DNA of 64,000 nt from Bacillus_BD sp963765265 (GTDB lineage: Bacteria; Bacillota; Bacilli; Bacillales; Cytobacillaceae). Shown piece by piece: positions 44,389-54,519 of the stretch. Every line of letters begins with the position of its first letter. Positions within the stretch are counted from its first letter, which is position 1. The position numbers and the translations under genes are program-made. The notes under the pieces are model-generated. The model was not told the origin of the DNA, did not search any database, and saw only the letters and a program-made list of their open reading frames with translations. The stretch covers positions 1 to 64,000 of the forward strand of contig CAVXVN010000007.1 of the NCBI GenBank assembly GCA_963765265.1, written 5' to 3'.

Positions 44389-46648
44389 CTATTTAAAGTT
44401 CTTCATCATTCTCTTATGATTTCGATTATTTCCTATTTGCAGAAATAAATCGATCCAATCCTCTTGCCCCGCTTTTCTAGCAAAGACTTTTGCCACATAT
44501 ATTCCGTCTACCGGCAATCTTTCTTTCGGGATTACCTCTTGAATTTGTCCTTTTCCTACATTTCTTTTCCAATCTAAAAATTGAATAAATCGATAGGTAT
44601 CTGCGTCAAAAAGGGCAATTCCAAACTCCTCTGCACCACCAGGCAGGTAAACTTCATAACGATAGGTTTTGGCATCATCACCTGCACCAAAATCAAATCC
44701 CATTACACGTGGATAATTAGGCTCCTCTAACACAAATAGATAGGGGATTTGAATCTCCTTATCATCACTTAAAACCGTCAAAAAACCATCTTGTATTTTT
44801 TTCGATAACTTTTGAGAGTGCACTGACATCGTTATTTTAACTTCCTTTTTTTCTCCTGGTTCTATTATAAACGGCATCGGCAATTTCCAGTTTATTCCCT
44901 TTATATACTTAGGATACTTAAAGGCTATTTTCTTATCCTTTGCTGATGTATTTTCAATGGTGATGGATGCCTGATGCTCGTGATGTCTGTCTGACAATTG
45001 AAATCTACCAAATGTAAGTGATGCCGGGTAGACTAAAACCTGAGCATCAATCGCTTCCCTTAATTGAATTCGACCTGCACCCTGTTCATAGGTTTTGTAA
45101 AATTCACCTGACTGGTGTTGAAGTGGCTTGGCATAATTCATCAGAGCCGCTTTCACTTTTTCTGGGCCCCAATCAGGATGAGCTTGCTTGATTAAGGCAC
45201 ATGCACCTGCTACATGTGGGGCAGCCATACTGGTTCCTTGCATGGACAGATATCCACCTGGAATGGTACTTGTTATAGCAACACCTGGAGCAAGTAGGTC
45301 AGGCTTTATTTCCCATGTTGATGTAACGGGTCCTCTCGAACTAAAATCAGCTAGAACATCCCTTTCTTCTATAATACTTGTCTTGACCATTCGTTCGTCC
45401 TTTTCTATTTTTCTTTTTAATTGATCCCCTTCCTTTTTTGTCACGCTCATAACTGGAATGGCGCTTGTTTCCTCAAGGTTTCCGACAAAAGATCCTTGCG
45501 TATTATTGTATATAATAACTGCCGCTGCACCTGCTTGTTTGGCATGATTCACTTTTTCTGAAAAAGTGAGTTCTCCCCTCTCAATCAAAGCAATCTTTCC
45601 CTTCACTTCTTTGAGTTGTTCTCTTCTTCCCATCCCACCATCCGCTAGTTCATACGAGTGAGCCAATTTCCATTCAACCGAACCCAAAAGCGGAGTTAGT
45701 CTTATTTGCTCATGCCCGATTTGAATATAGGGAACCTTCATCGTTGGGGTAGAGGCACCAACAGATATCGCTTTTGAAGCCGTTCCAGGGGAACCGACTG
45801 TCCACATTTCAGGACCGGAATTCCCTGATGACGTGACCGATGTAATCCCATGGTCTACTGCATTATTAATGGCCACACTTATCGGCAAATCCGGGCCATT
45901 GACATTATTGCCGAGTGATAGATTTAATATATCTACTCTATCCTCAATGGCTTGATCAATGGCCGCTACAACTTGCTCGGTTGATCCCATTCCACCTGGA
46001 CCTAACGCACGATAGGCAAGGATCGTGGCCTCCGGAGCTACCCCTTTCATTCGACCATTTGCCGCAATAATCCCTGCCACATGGGTGCCGTGCAGTGTGC
46101 CCTGTCCATTGATATTATTTGTTTCCATCGGGTCGCTCGTCCCCATCGATCACATCATGACCGCCGCTGTAGCCTTTTCGTAGATCCTCATGACTGTAAT
46201 CGATGCCCGTATCGATGATGCCAATCTTGACTCCTTTCCCTGTCAACCGTCTGTTTTGTGCATCAAGGATTCCTTTTACTTCCTCTCCGCCGATTATTTG
46301 CATGTTATCACTTGGCTGGTATATATGAGAGGCTTTGTATTGATTGACTATGCTCAAGCTTGCATAAGGTGTTTCCTTTGCCAGTTTTTCTAGGATGTAG
46401 GACGGTCCTTTGACTGAAAAGCCATTTAAGGCATATTTATAAATTTTCCGCAATTGTAGATCACGATATTTATTTACTAAATGATGAATTTCTTCATGGG
46501 ACATTTTCTTTTCTAACGTGAGAATCGCGATTTGCTCATGTTTCGGATCAATATGCTGGAAGTGGTGGTATGTCAGTGGAAGCTGGACTGGCAAAAACGG
46601 CTTGTGTGGGAACATAAATAGGAGAAGTAATAAGTTGATTTTTTTCAC
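44389..46648 (-). CDS. Vpr-like subtilisin-family serine protease (one frameshift)
   Basis: Reconstructed length is about 752 residues. A signal-like N-terminus (MKKINLLLLLFMFP) is followed by an inhibitor-type propeptide, then the S8 domain with the catalytic Asp in GIIDTGIDYSHEDL, His in LHGTHVAGIIAANG and Ser in GTSMAAPHVAGACAL. A PA domain is inserted (about 290-390; GAAAVIIYNNTQGSFVGNL), and a C-terminal Fn3-like domain follows. An extra base near 46,136 splits the gene between Asp and His. It resembles minor extracellular protease Vpr (806 residues in B. subtilis). Secreted; it probably degrades external protein. Confidence 0.85.
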
Positions 46649-46725
46649 TTCATTGACCTCCTTTTAGTTAGGTTTTTCTAATTTAGAGGTTTGTATGCAG
46701 TTCATGAACCAATGAAAGCAAAAAA

Positions 46726-46747
46726 AGCCGACTAAAAATAGTCAGCT
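46726..46747 (-). terminator. Terminator of mnaA
   Basis: On the minus strand AGCTGACTA and TAGTCGGCT pair with one G-U over a 4-base loop, followed by TTTTTTTG. Confidence 0.75.
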
Positions 46748-46752
46748 CATTC

Positions 46753-47895
46753 CTATTGATATTCATCAGGACGTTGATCGGTTTGTTTAAAATAAAAACG
46801 GATCGCTTCACAAATTCGACGAGAAGCTTCTCCATCTCCATATGGATTGGCTGCTTTCGCCATTTTATTATATTCAGTAGGATTCGTGAGGAGCTCTTTT
46901 GCCATGGAATAAATGGTTTCTTCCTCTGTTCCAGCTAATTTCAATGTGCCTGCTTCGATTCCTTCTGGTCTTTCGGTTGTGTCTCGTAGGACAAGAACAG
47001 GAACCCCTAGTGATGGAGCTTCTTCTTGAACTCCGCCAGAATCGGTTAAAATTAAATATGCACGGGCAGCGAAATTATGAAAATCAATCACATCAAGCGG
47101 CTCGATTAATTGAATGCGAGAATCATGTCCAAGAATTTCATCCGCCACTTCTCGTACAGCTGGATTCATATGAACGGGATAAACGACTTGAACATCTTCA
47201 TGCTCTTCAACGAGTCGTTTGATTGCACGGAACATGTTTCGCATGGGTTCCCCTAAGTTTTCACGACGATGAGCGGTTAACAAGATTAATCGATCATCAC
47301 CCAGTTTCCTAAGAATCTCATGACTGTATTCTTTTTTAACGGTTGTTTTTAAGGCATCAATGGCCGTATTTCCCGTAATAAAGATTTGTTCTTTTTGTTT
47401 ATTTTCCTGAATCAGATTGTTTGCAGACTTAGAGGTTGGCGAAAAATGCAAATCGGCCATTACACCTGTAAGCTGACGATTCATTTCTTCTGGATAAGGA
47501 GAATATTTATTCCATGTTCTTAGTCCTGCTTCAACATGACCGATCACAATTTGATTATAGTAAGCAGCAAGGCTGGCAACAAAGGTAGTCGTTGTATCCC
47601 CATGAACTAACACAATATCTGGCTTGACTTCTTTCATGACTTTATCCAGTCCTTCAAGTCCACGTGTTGTGACATCAATCAATGTTTGCCGTTCCTTCAT
47701 AATATTTAAATCATGATCCGGAGTCACTTCAAAAATACTTAATACTTGATCAAGCATTTGTCGATGTTGAGCCGTAACGGTTACAATCGATTCAAAGTAT
47801 TCAGGGTGCTTGTTCAATTCAAGCACTAGAGGAGCCATTTTGATGGCTTCAGGTCTTGTTCCAAAAATTGTCATTACCTTTATAGGCCGATTCAC
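46753..47895 (-). CDS. mnaA: UDP-N-acetylglucosamine 2-epimerase (non-hydrolysing)
   Basis: 380 residues: MTIFGTRPEAIKMAPLVLEL at the start, HGDTTTTFVASLAAYY, GHVEAGLRTWNKYSPYPEEM with NRQLTGVMADLHFSP, LTAHRRENLG and TDSGGVQEEAPSLGVPVLVL. It converts UDP-GlcNAc to UDP-ManNAc for teichoic-acid linkage units and is allosterically activated by UDP-GlcNAc. I start at GTG (NRPIKVMTIF) eight bases after GAAGGTG; the frame is open 33 codons further without a better site. Intact. Confidence 0.9.
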   Translation of the reverse strand: MNRPIKVMTIFGTRPEAIKMAPLVLELNKHPEYFESIVTVTAQHRQMLDQVLSIFEVTPDHDLNIMKERQTLIDVTTRGLEGLDKVMKEVKPDIVLVHGDTTTTFVASLAAYYNQIVIGHVEAGLRTWNKYSPYPEEMNRQLTGVMADLHFSPTSKSANNLIQENKQKEQIFITGNTAIDALKTTVKKEYSHEILRKLGDDRLILLTAHRRENLGEPMRNMFRAIKRLVEEHEDVQVVYPVHMNPAVREVADEILGHDSRIQLIEPLDVIDFHNFAARAYLILTDSGGVQEEAPSLGVPVLVLRDTTERPEGIEAGTLKLAGTEEETIYSMAKELLTNPTEYNKMAKAANPYGDGEASRRICEAIRFYFKQTDQRPDEYQ

Positions 47896-47930
47896 TTTCG
47901 TAACACCTTCTCTTCCCATATTTTCTAACT

Positions 47931-48108
47931 CTCCCCGCACAGGACGTGGCAATTGTTTAATCGACGTTCCTCTTGCAAGGCGTCTCTGCCGCACAGGATG
48001 TGCAAATGCCGGCGTTGCAATAAGATTTTTCTTTGGGCTTCAGCCCTTAGAAAAATCAATCAGGCGTAGCGTGACAGGACGTTGCGCCCTTAGCTGGCCG
48101 CTTTTCTA
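47931..48108. other. Structured intergenic element between upp and mnaA
   Basis: Contains three copies of ACAGGA(C/T)GT (near 47,939, 47,993 and 48,074) and a long hairpin at 48,024-48,057: GATTTTTCT and AGAAAAATC pair over 9 bp around an inner GGGC-TTCA-GCCC stem. Most of the gap between upp and mnaA is made of it. No gene is seen. Confidence 0.55.
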
Positions 48109-48109
48109 T

Positions 48110-48739
48110 TTACTTCGTACCAAATAAACGGTCACCGGCGTCGCCAAGGCCTGGAACGATATAGCCGTGTTCATTTAATTTCTCATCAAGTGCCGCGATA
48201 TAAATGTCTACATCAGGATGAGCTTCTTTTAGTGCTTCTACACCTTCTGGAGCAGCAATTAAGCACATGAACTTAATATGTTTCCCACCGCGTTTTTTTA
48301 ATGAGTTGATGGCTTCAATAGCCGATCCTCCAGTTGCTAGCATTGGGTCTACGACGATGAATTCTCTATCTTCTACATCACTAGGAAACTTTACATAGTA
48401 TTCAACTGGCTTCAATGTTTCTGGATCGCGATATAAACCAATATGTCCTACTTTTGCGGCTGGAATTAATTTAAGAACGCCGTCCACCATTCCAATTCCT
48501 GCACGTAGGATCGGAATAAGACCGATTTTCTTCCCTGTTAATACCTTTGATTTGGTCACACAGACAGGTGTTTCAATTTCAGTTTCCTCTAACGCCATAT
48601 CACGCGTAATTTCGAAGGCCATGAGAGTAGCTACTTCGTCAACCAACTCTCTAAATTCCTTTGTTCCTGTTTCTTTTTTTCGAATGTATGTAAGCTTATG
48701 CTGAATGAGTGGATGATCAAATACAAATACTTTTGCCAC
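48110..48739 (-). CDS. upp: Uracil phosphoribosyltransferase
   Basis: 209 residues: DHPLIQHKLTYIRKKETGTK near the start, PILRAGIGMVDGVLKLIPAA, the PRPP loop VVDPMLATGGSAIEAINSLK and the uracil-binding GYIVPGLGDAGDRLFGTK at the end. It makes UMP from uracil and PRPP. The start is GTG (AKVFVFDHP) nine bases after AAAGGGAGTG. It is normally preceded by glyA, which is absent here. Confidence 0.95.
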   Translation of the reverse strand: MAKVFVFDHPLIQHKLTYIRKKETGTKEFRELVDEVATLMAFEITRDMALEETEIETPVCVTKSKVLTGKKIGLIPILRAGIGMVDGVLKLIPAAKVGHIGLYRDPETLKPVEYYVKFPSDVEDREFIVVDPMLATGGSAIEAINSLKKRGGKHIKFMCLIAAPEGVEALKEAHPDVDIYIAALDEKLNEHGYIVPGLGDAGDRLFGTK

Positions 48740-48958
48740 TATAATCACTCCCTTTTGTTAAATAGATGTTTTACATGATGTTCTGTCTACACTTCGATTC
48801 ATTTTACAGAAAAAAGACTTTAAGAGCAACTCGTATCTAAATCGGCAAACCATTCTTAATTTTCGTTCACAAACTTTACCAAAACGTCAGAAAAAAAGAG
48901 CCGAAGAGTTGGTGCCGACCATTCCAGTCAACACTGCCTCTTTAACTCCCTCTCATTC
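48740..48958. other. Gap where glyA is normally found
   Basis: 219 bases between ywlG and upp with no SHMT motif in any frame. A weak AAAGAG/CTCTTT hairpin lies at 48,895-48,943. No remnant of glyA was recognised. Confidence 0.5.
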
Positions 48959-49538
48959 TTAATGACAAGTCAGATTAGAACTTGTCCTTTCGTACACAGC
49001 TCTTTCACCGCCGATTAATTTTGGCCGTACTTTAGCCATGGTCACATGGGCACTTCCAATTGAACTGCGTCGACGTACGAATCGGAACCGCTACATGTTT
49101 TAAGTGCATCCCAATAAACGTATCTCCTATATCGATTCCAGCATCTGCTTTGATAAATTCAACCACGACAGGATCTGACATATGTTCAAAAGCATAGGTC
49201 GCCATGGAACCGCCTGCCTTACGAACTGGCACAACCGATACAGGTTCAAGAAAATGTTTTTCAGCTGTTTCTCTTTCCACAACAAGCGCACGATTTAAAT
49301 GTTCGCAGCATTGAAAAGCTAGTTCCACTCCCGTTTCAGCCTGGAACTTTTTCAATACAGAAAATAACATTTCTGCTACTTCAAGCGTACCAGAGGTTCC
49401 AATTCTCCCCCCTGCTACTTCACTGGTGCTGCAACCAATCACAAAGATTTGCCGTTCGCCTAAGTCTACTTGTTGCCCAAACTCAGTCAAAAGTTGCTCC
49501 GCTTCTTTTTTCCATTCATGATAAAGATTTTCAGTCAT
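48959..49538 (-). CDS. ywlG: DUF436/TIGR01440 protein YwlG (one frameshift)
   Basis: About 192 residues when an extra C near 49,065 is removed. It contains GCSTSEVAGGRIGTSGTLEV, FQCCEHLNRALVVERETAEK and RKAGGSMATYAFEHM, the conserved YwlG segments, then IGSAHVTMAKVRPKLIGGER at the end. The function is unknown; it resembles a domain of the glutamine-amidotransferase/AIR-synthase-like TIGR01440 group. GGGAGAGGTGATC places the start. It lies 25 bases after rpiB, in the same unit. Confidence 0.85.
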
Positions 49539-49563
49539 CTTAAGATCACCTCTCCCTTTAAAA

Positions 49564-50010
49564 TTACTGTTGCTTCGCTTCATAATCGGTAATTTTGCCA
49601 ACTCGATTTGCGTGACGGCCACCTTCAAATTCTCCTACCAGCCATGCTTTTGCGATTTCACGTGCCAACCCAGGTCCAATGACTCTCTCACCCATGGCAA
49701 GGATATTACTGTCGTTATGTTGACGGGTTACATTTGCTGTGAAGACATCATGTACAAGAGCACAACGAATTCCTTTTACTTTATTAGCCGCAATACTCAT
49801 CCCAACACCTGTCCCACAAATCAATATGCCTCGATCAAATTCACCACTCGCCACCTTTTCAGCAACGGGTAAAGCATAATCAGGGTAGTCTACGGACTCG
49901 CCGCATTCACAACCAAAGTCTTGATACTCAATCCCTAATTCATTCATTAAACTTTTCATTTCCTCACGAATATTCACTCCGCCATGATCGGATGCAATTG
50001 CTACTTTCAT
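49564..50010 (-). CDS. rpiB: Ribose-5-phosphate isomerase B (YwlF)
   Basis: 148 residues. MKVAIASDHGGVNIREEM and VDYPDYALPVAEKVASGEFD, the active-site Cys in ILICGTGVGMSIAANKVKG, and NDSNILAMGERVIGPGLA. These define RpiB/LacAB; the single-gene setting and B. subtilis order support R5P isomerase. It converts ribose-5-P to ribulose-5-P. The start is the ATG eight bases after AGGAGG. Intact. Confidence 0.9.
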   Translation of the reverse strand: MKVAIASDHGGVNIREEMKSLMNELGIEYQDFGCECGESVDYPDYALPVAEKVASGEFDRGILICGTGVGMSIAANKVKGIRCALVHDVFTANVTRQHNDSNILAMGERVIGPGLAREIAKAWLVGEFEGGRHANRVGKITDYEAKQQ

Positions 50011-50126
50011 TAAAAAATTCCTCCTGATCTTTTTCAAACATTCATTTTTTCTATCTTTATTTTGACACATTCACTTTAAAAATCAATATCGATCAACAAA
50101 AAGTATGATCTACATTTCGGTCATCC

Positions 50127-51447
50127 TTATAATTTGAATTTTGTAATGGTACTTTTTAAGTTTTCCGCTTGGCTTTTTAAATCTAAGGTTAAATTTCGAA
50201 CACTTTCCATCATTTCTGTTTGATGACTAATCGCGATCTTAACCTGTTGAGTCCCTGCTGCTGTTTCTTCTGCGATAGCCGCTACTTCTTCCGCCTGATT
50301 GGAGAGTACTTTAATTCCCTGCATTTGACGGTTCACCAGGTTTGTAATTTCGGATGTCGAATTGGACATTTTACTCACACTTTGTGTCATTTCTTCTAAT
50401 GCTGCAGTGGTTTCTGTTCCTTTATGTACTTCACTATTTGCCATTTCATCTTGTTTAGTGATTTGTTGAACAACATTTTTCACACCTTGTTGAATATTTT
50501 GAATGAGCGTGGATATTCCTTGAACCGCTTTTGCACTTTCATCTGCCAATAGACGGACTTCATCCGCTACAACAGCAAAACCTTTGCCATGTTCGCCTGC
50601 CCGCGCTGCCTCAATGGATGCATTTAAAGCCAACAAATTCGTTTGAGCGGCAATCTCTCCTACAAGTTGAATGACTTGTTCCACTTGGCTTGCATTTTCT
50701 TCAAGCTGCTTGACCGTTTGGAGCGACTGCACATTATTTCTTGCCAGTGTTTCAATACCCAATATAAGGGACCCAATCACTTGTTTTGCTTTTTCTAAAT
50801 CTTGAACCATCTCCACCGATATCACTTCTGAGGATTTTGCTTTATTCTCAACTTCCTGTGCAATCTTAATGGCTTCTTCCACTGATTCTGCCGTTGCTTG
50901 TACAGATAGGGCTGAGGTCTCTGCACCTGCGGAAATTTCAATGATTGTACTTCCAATGGCATTTGCTCTGTTCTGCAACCGAACACGACTCAGAAGAAAT
51001 AGACTCTACTTTTTTACTTGTCTCTTTAAAATTATCATCGATATGATGAACCATTTCTCTTAAATTGCCCAGCATTTGATTAAACGCCATTCCAAGCGAA
51101 CGAATTTCGTTATCCACTTTTGCTAATTCAACATTTTCGCTAATGTTTCCCTGTGCAGCTTGTAACGCAACAACTTCCAATTGTTGAAGCGGTTTTACGA
51201 TAAACCTTGCTGCAAAAAAGGCTAGAATCCCTGACCAAATAATTCCAAGTATTAATGTGACAATGGTAAAAGTGACTTCTCCCACTCCAATAAAGTCTTT
51301 CACAAACGGGAAAATTCCGTAAATAAAAAATGCACTCGTTGTATAGGTAATGATGGCTAAGATTGTTGTAAAGAAAACAAGTTGCTTTCTTATTCCCCAT
51401 TTATAATGCTTTTTCTTCTGCACCTTATTTTCCTCCCGATATTCCAT
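50127..51447 (-). CDS. Methyl-accepting chemotaxis protein without ligand domain (one frameshift)
   Basis: About 440 residues. Two close membrane helices (LVFFTTILAIITYTTSAFF; TFTIVTLILGIIWSGILAFF) with only about 20 residues between them, so no real extracellular sensor. A HAMP domain (FIVKPLQQLEVVALQAAQG) follows, then the signalling coiled coil with the hairpin tip QTNLLALNASIEAARAGEHG and KGFAVVADEVRLLADESAK. An extra A near 50,973 breaks it between HAMP and the coiled coil. Its ATG overlaps the ywlE stop, suggesting coupling. It probably senses via the membrane or cytoplasm. This gene is not in the B. subtilis order. Confidence 0.88.
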
Positions 51448-51893
51448 TATGTATTTTTTTCAAGAATTTCAGCGACTTTTTCAATCGCTTCCTGAATGTC
51501 AAAAAAAGCACTTCGGTACTCTTCAATGGATCCACCGAATGGATCCACTATATCCAAATTTCCATCCAACCTGGCAAATTCCTTTAAAGTATAGGTTTTC
51601 GATTGGGCGTTTGGAAAACGATTTATGACCGCTTCTTTGTGCCCTTTTGTCATGGTGAAAATATAAGAAGACCAAGCAACCAATGTGTCGGTTAGCATCG
51701 AAGATTGATGATTATGGGGAATCCTTTGTTCATCCAGTACCTTTTGTGCATGATCGGAGGCGACGCTTCCATTCATGGCATACACCCCTGCAGATCGAAC
51801 CTCTACATCGGTCAGATTCATTTTTTTCAATAATGCTTCTGCCATCGGACTTCTGCATGTATTTCCCGTACAAACAAATAAAATATGGTTCAT
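51447..51893 (-). CDS. ywlE: Protein arginine phosphatase YwlE
   Basis: 148 residues. The P-loop FVCTGNTCRSPMAEALL carries the nucleophilic Cys8, the Thr12 that gives phospho-arginine specificity (Thr11 in B. subtilis), and Arg14. The general-acid loop is DIVDPFGGSIEEYRSAF. It belongs to the low-molecular-weight tyrosine phosphatase fold and reverses McsB arginine phosphorylation. GAAGGGGG precedes the ATG. Intact. Confidence 0.92.
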   Translation of the reverse strand: MNHILFVCTGNTCRSPMAEALLKKMNLTDVEVRSAGVYAMNGSVASDHAQKVLDEQRIPHNHQSSMLTDTLVAWSSYIFTMTKGHKEAVINRFPNAQSKTYTLKEFARLDGNLDIVDPFGGSIEEYRSAFFDIQEAIEKVAEILEKNT

Positions 51894-52054
51894 TGTGATA
51901 ACCCCCTTCTTTTCATTATATTCCAATTTTAACTAATTCCAAGGAATATAGATTGAACAATTTGGTACTATTTTCACCCCTACTGAATTTCATAACGACT
52001 TGCATTCATCTTACCACTTATAGAAGTGGGAGACTTCTGCTGAATAAAGTTAAA

Positions 52055-52077
52055 AAAACACCCACACCGGGTGTTTA
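52055..52077 (-). terminator. Terminator overlapping the mntP stop
   Basis: AACACCC and GGGTGTT form a 7-bp stem with a 5-base loop and a T7 run on the minus strand. Confidence 0.7.
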
Positions 52078-52629
52078 GAGAGGAATTAATAATTTGATAC
52101 CAAATAACAGCAAAATGAATCCTCCTAAGACTTCACTGTATTTTCCCAGCCAGCTTTGAACCCTTCGTGCGATCATGAGCCCAATCCAGGAAAGGAGAGT
52201 CGCTCCTGCTCCAAAGCAAATAAGAACGACAAATGTTCTTGCTCCGTATATCCCTAAAGTTAATCCAACCGAGAAGCTATCAAGGCTCACACTAAGGGCA
52301 AACAAAAACAAACCCATTCCAACAGGCGTCATCAACCTTTCTTCTCCTTTTCCAAAGCTTGACCATATCATTTGCAGACCTAAAATGAGCATGAGAGCAC
52401 CGCCAACATAAGCAGCGATCGCACCAAATTGCTCTGATAAAAACCTCCCGGTAATCATGCCAAGGAGAGGCATTACAATATGAAAAACTCCAATCGTTAT
52501 GCCAATTTTGAAAATCTGTCTTAATCGGAGTTTGTACATTCCCATTCCCAAACTTAAAGAAAAGGCATCCATTCCAAGCGCAAAGGCCATAATGATGATG
52601 GTGATCAATTCTCCTATGATTGCTGGCAT
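52075..52629 (-). CDS. mntP: Manganese efflux pump MntP (YwlD)
   Basis: 184 residues and six membrane helices in two homologous halves. ALGMDAFSLSLGMGMYKLRL and ALSVSLDSFSVGLTLGIYG each carry the conserved Asp pair of the MntP family. It exports Mn2+. I start at the ATG six bases after GAGGAGGG (MPAIIGELI). No manganese riboswitch was recognised upstream. Intact. Confidence 0.9.
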   Translation of the reverse strand: MPAIIGELITIIIMAFALGMDAFSLSLGMGMYKLRLRQIFKIGITIGVFHIVMPLLGMITGRFLSEQFGAIAAYVGGALMLILGLQMIWSSFGKGEERLMTPVGMGLFLFALSVSLDSFSVGLTLGIYGARTFVVLICFGAGATLLSWIGLMIARRVQSWLGKYSEVLGGFILLLFGIKLLIPL

Positions 52630-52747
52630 TCCCATCCCTCCTCGGACTAGCTCATTTTCAGCTTATGCCCGTCCAAGGGATTTTAGACGCATTCATTTTT
52701 AAAGCAACGAAATGAATATGTAGATCTTTCATTTCCACTACAAAGAT

Positions 52748-53788
52748 TTACTTGATTACTCGTTGTCCGGCTGCTTTTAATAAACGGTTCATGATGGCAT
52801 TTCCGACCCCTTCATTTGGAAACATCTCGCTATAGATGATATCCACACCCTGTTTATTAAAACTTCTTAACGCTTCGTAGATGGAACTGGCTACGGTTTC
52901 GAGGTGAGCCCTTTCTCCACATGTAAAAATAAAGTCAGCGTCGTAATAGTCTTCATTTTCCTTCGTTGTTAAAATTCCCACCTTCAGACCTTCCCGTTTC
53001 CTTTCATTCGCTAATTCTTGAATGAACCCTTTATCTCTATCCACAAGAATAAGAGGGGCATCAGGGGCATAATGTCGATATTTCATTCCGGGTGATTTCG
53101 GTGCTTCCTTTGTATCCGTTAAGGCAGGGTCTGAAGAGATTTCTCCAACAACCTCTTGCAACTGTTCTTTTGTCACTCCACCTGGGCGCAGAATGACAGG
53201 AATTTCAGATGTGCAATCAAGGACGGTTGATTCCACACCAACACCTGTCAAACCTCCGTCAACGATCCCTGCAATTCGTCCGTCTAAATCTTCCTTCACA
53301 TGCAGAGCACTTGTAGGGCTTGGTCTTCCGGATCGATTTGCGCTTGGGGCTGCAATCGGCAAGCCTACTTTTTTAATGATCGCGATCGCAACCGGATGGT
53401 CTGGCATTCGAACAGCCACAGTTTGTAGGCCTGCTGTTGCTTTCCCTGAAAGAGTTCCCTTTTTATAATTAAAAATGATGGTCAATGGACCTGGCCAAAA
53501 ATGATTCATTAAGGTTAAGGCCTTATCTGGGATTTCCTCTACAAACTCCTCAAGCTGACTCCCTTCGGCGATATGAATAATTAACGGATTATCACTCGGC
53601 CTTCCCTTTGCTGCAAAAATCTTTTCAACTGCTTCATCACTTTTTGCATTTCCACCCAATCCATAAACCGTTTCGGTTGGAAAAGCAACCACTTCATTTT
53701 TGCTTAACAGATCAGAGGCTTGTTCAATTTGTGGATAACTTTCTAGATTATCCACATTCTTATCCACTGTCCAATAATTAGTGTTCAT
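52748..53788 (-). CDS. ywlC: L-threonylcarbamoyladenylate synthase (Sua5/YwlC)
   Basis: 346 residues, the long two-domain Sua5 form. TsaC domain: PTETVYGLGGNAKSDEAVEK, GRPSDNPLIIHI, WPGPLTIIFNYK, RMPDHPVAIAII and SANRSGRPSPTSALHV; a C-terminal Sua5 domain follows from SPGMKYRHYAPDAPLILVDR. It makes threonylcarbamoyl-AMP from Thr, bicarbonate and ATP for the t6A37 tRNA modification. AAGGTGAAAAAGA precedes the ATG. Intact. Confidence 0.93.
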   Translation of the reverse strand: MNTNYWTVDKNVDNLESYPQIEQASDLLSKNEVVAFPTETVYGLGGNAKSDEAVEKIFAAKGRPSDNPLIIHIAEGSQLEEFVEEIPDKALTLMNHFWPGPLTIIFNYKKGTLSGKATAGLQTVAVRMPDHPVAIAIIKKVGLPIAAPSANRSGRPSPTSALHVKEDLDGRIAGIVDGGLTGVGVESTVLDCTSEIPVILRPGGVTKEQLQEVVGEISSDPALTDTKEAPKSPGMKYRHYAPDAPLILVDRDKGFIQELANERKREGLKVGILTTKENEDYYDADFIFTCGERAHLETVASSIYEALRSFNKQGVDIIYSEMFPNEGVGNAIMNRLLKAAGQRVIK

Positions 53789-53941
53789 TCTTTTTCACCT
53801 TCAAAAATTCAATTATTATGTTGATAAATGGCTAATTTCCTTTGAAAGTATAAAAGAATATGGTTCATAACTCAAGTGTTATCCACAAATTGTGGATAAA
53901 ATCGTTCATTTTGTGCATAACTTTGTGGATATACATGGAAA

Positions 53942-54385
53942 TTAGACAGATAATTTTAAAAATATAGAGTTATCCACAGTTAAGATGTGTAAAACATGTT
54001 CAGATTCAAATAATATCTCTGGAAGCTGTTTCTTATCCACAAATTGAAATCCCAATTGTTCGATTAAATTCACGGCACCTACTTTATTCGTTGCCAAAAA
54101 GAGATCTTCTATCTCCTTCTCTTGGGCTAAAAGTACGATTTGTGCAAATAAAAGGTGAAAATCTTGCTCCGTTGCTTGTGAACTCATGACAAGTGAACGA
54201 ATTAAACCTACCTGTCCCAATGGTTCAATCCCAATCGTGGCCTGCAAATTCCCCATTTCATCTTCAATCATTAAAAAACAATCAATGGTTTTCTCTACTC
54301 CGTTCGTTCCCACCTTAGCTTGGTCTAAAAAGGATAATATCCTTGGTAAATCCTCTCTTGTTGCACGACGAATAATCATAGCCAA
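53942..54385 (-). CDS. ywlB: GNAT-family acetyltransferase YwlB
   Basis: 147 residues with the GNAT layout: IIRRATREDLPRILSFLDQ, a central GQVGLIRSLVMSSQATEQDF at the acetyl-CoA site (the R/Q-x-x-G-x-G/A motif is weak) and ATNKVGAVNLIEQLGFQFVD. It stands at the ywlB place between ywlC and spoIIR. The best-spaced start is TTG after AAGGGGGC; an ATG two codons later is also possible. The substrate is unknown. Confidence 0.8.
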   Translation of the reverse strand: MAMIIRRATREDLPRILSFLDQAKVGTNGVEKTIDCFLMIEDEMGNLQATIGIEPLGQVGLIRSLVMSSQATEQDFHLLFAQIVLLAQEKEIEDLFLATNKVGAVNLIEQLGFQFVDKKQLPEILFESEHVLHILTVDNSIFLKLSV

Positions 54386-54519
54386 TCTTTGCCCCCTTAT
54401 TTTCCCCTTTTCCTCTATACTTATGAATTAATGGGAAAAATAGACCTGCAATGTACAATAAGCAAGGCTCTTTTCGTAAACCTTATTGTTTTTTAGCTAA
54501 TTTGTATCCATTAAAAACC

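Noticed and set aside
52630..52747. Manganese (yybP-ykoY) riboswitch before mntP
   Set aside because: The short upstream gap shows none of the conserved yybP-ykoY helices.
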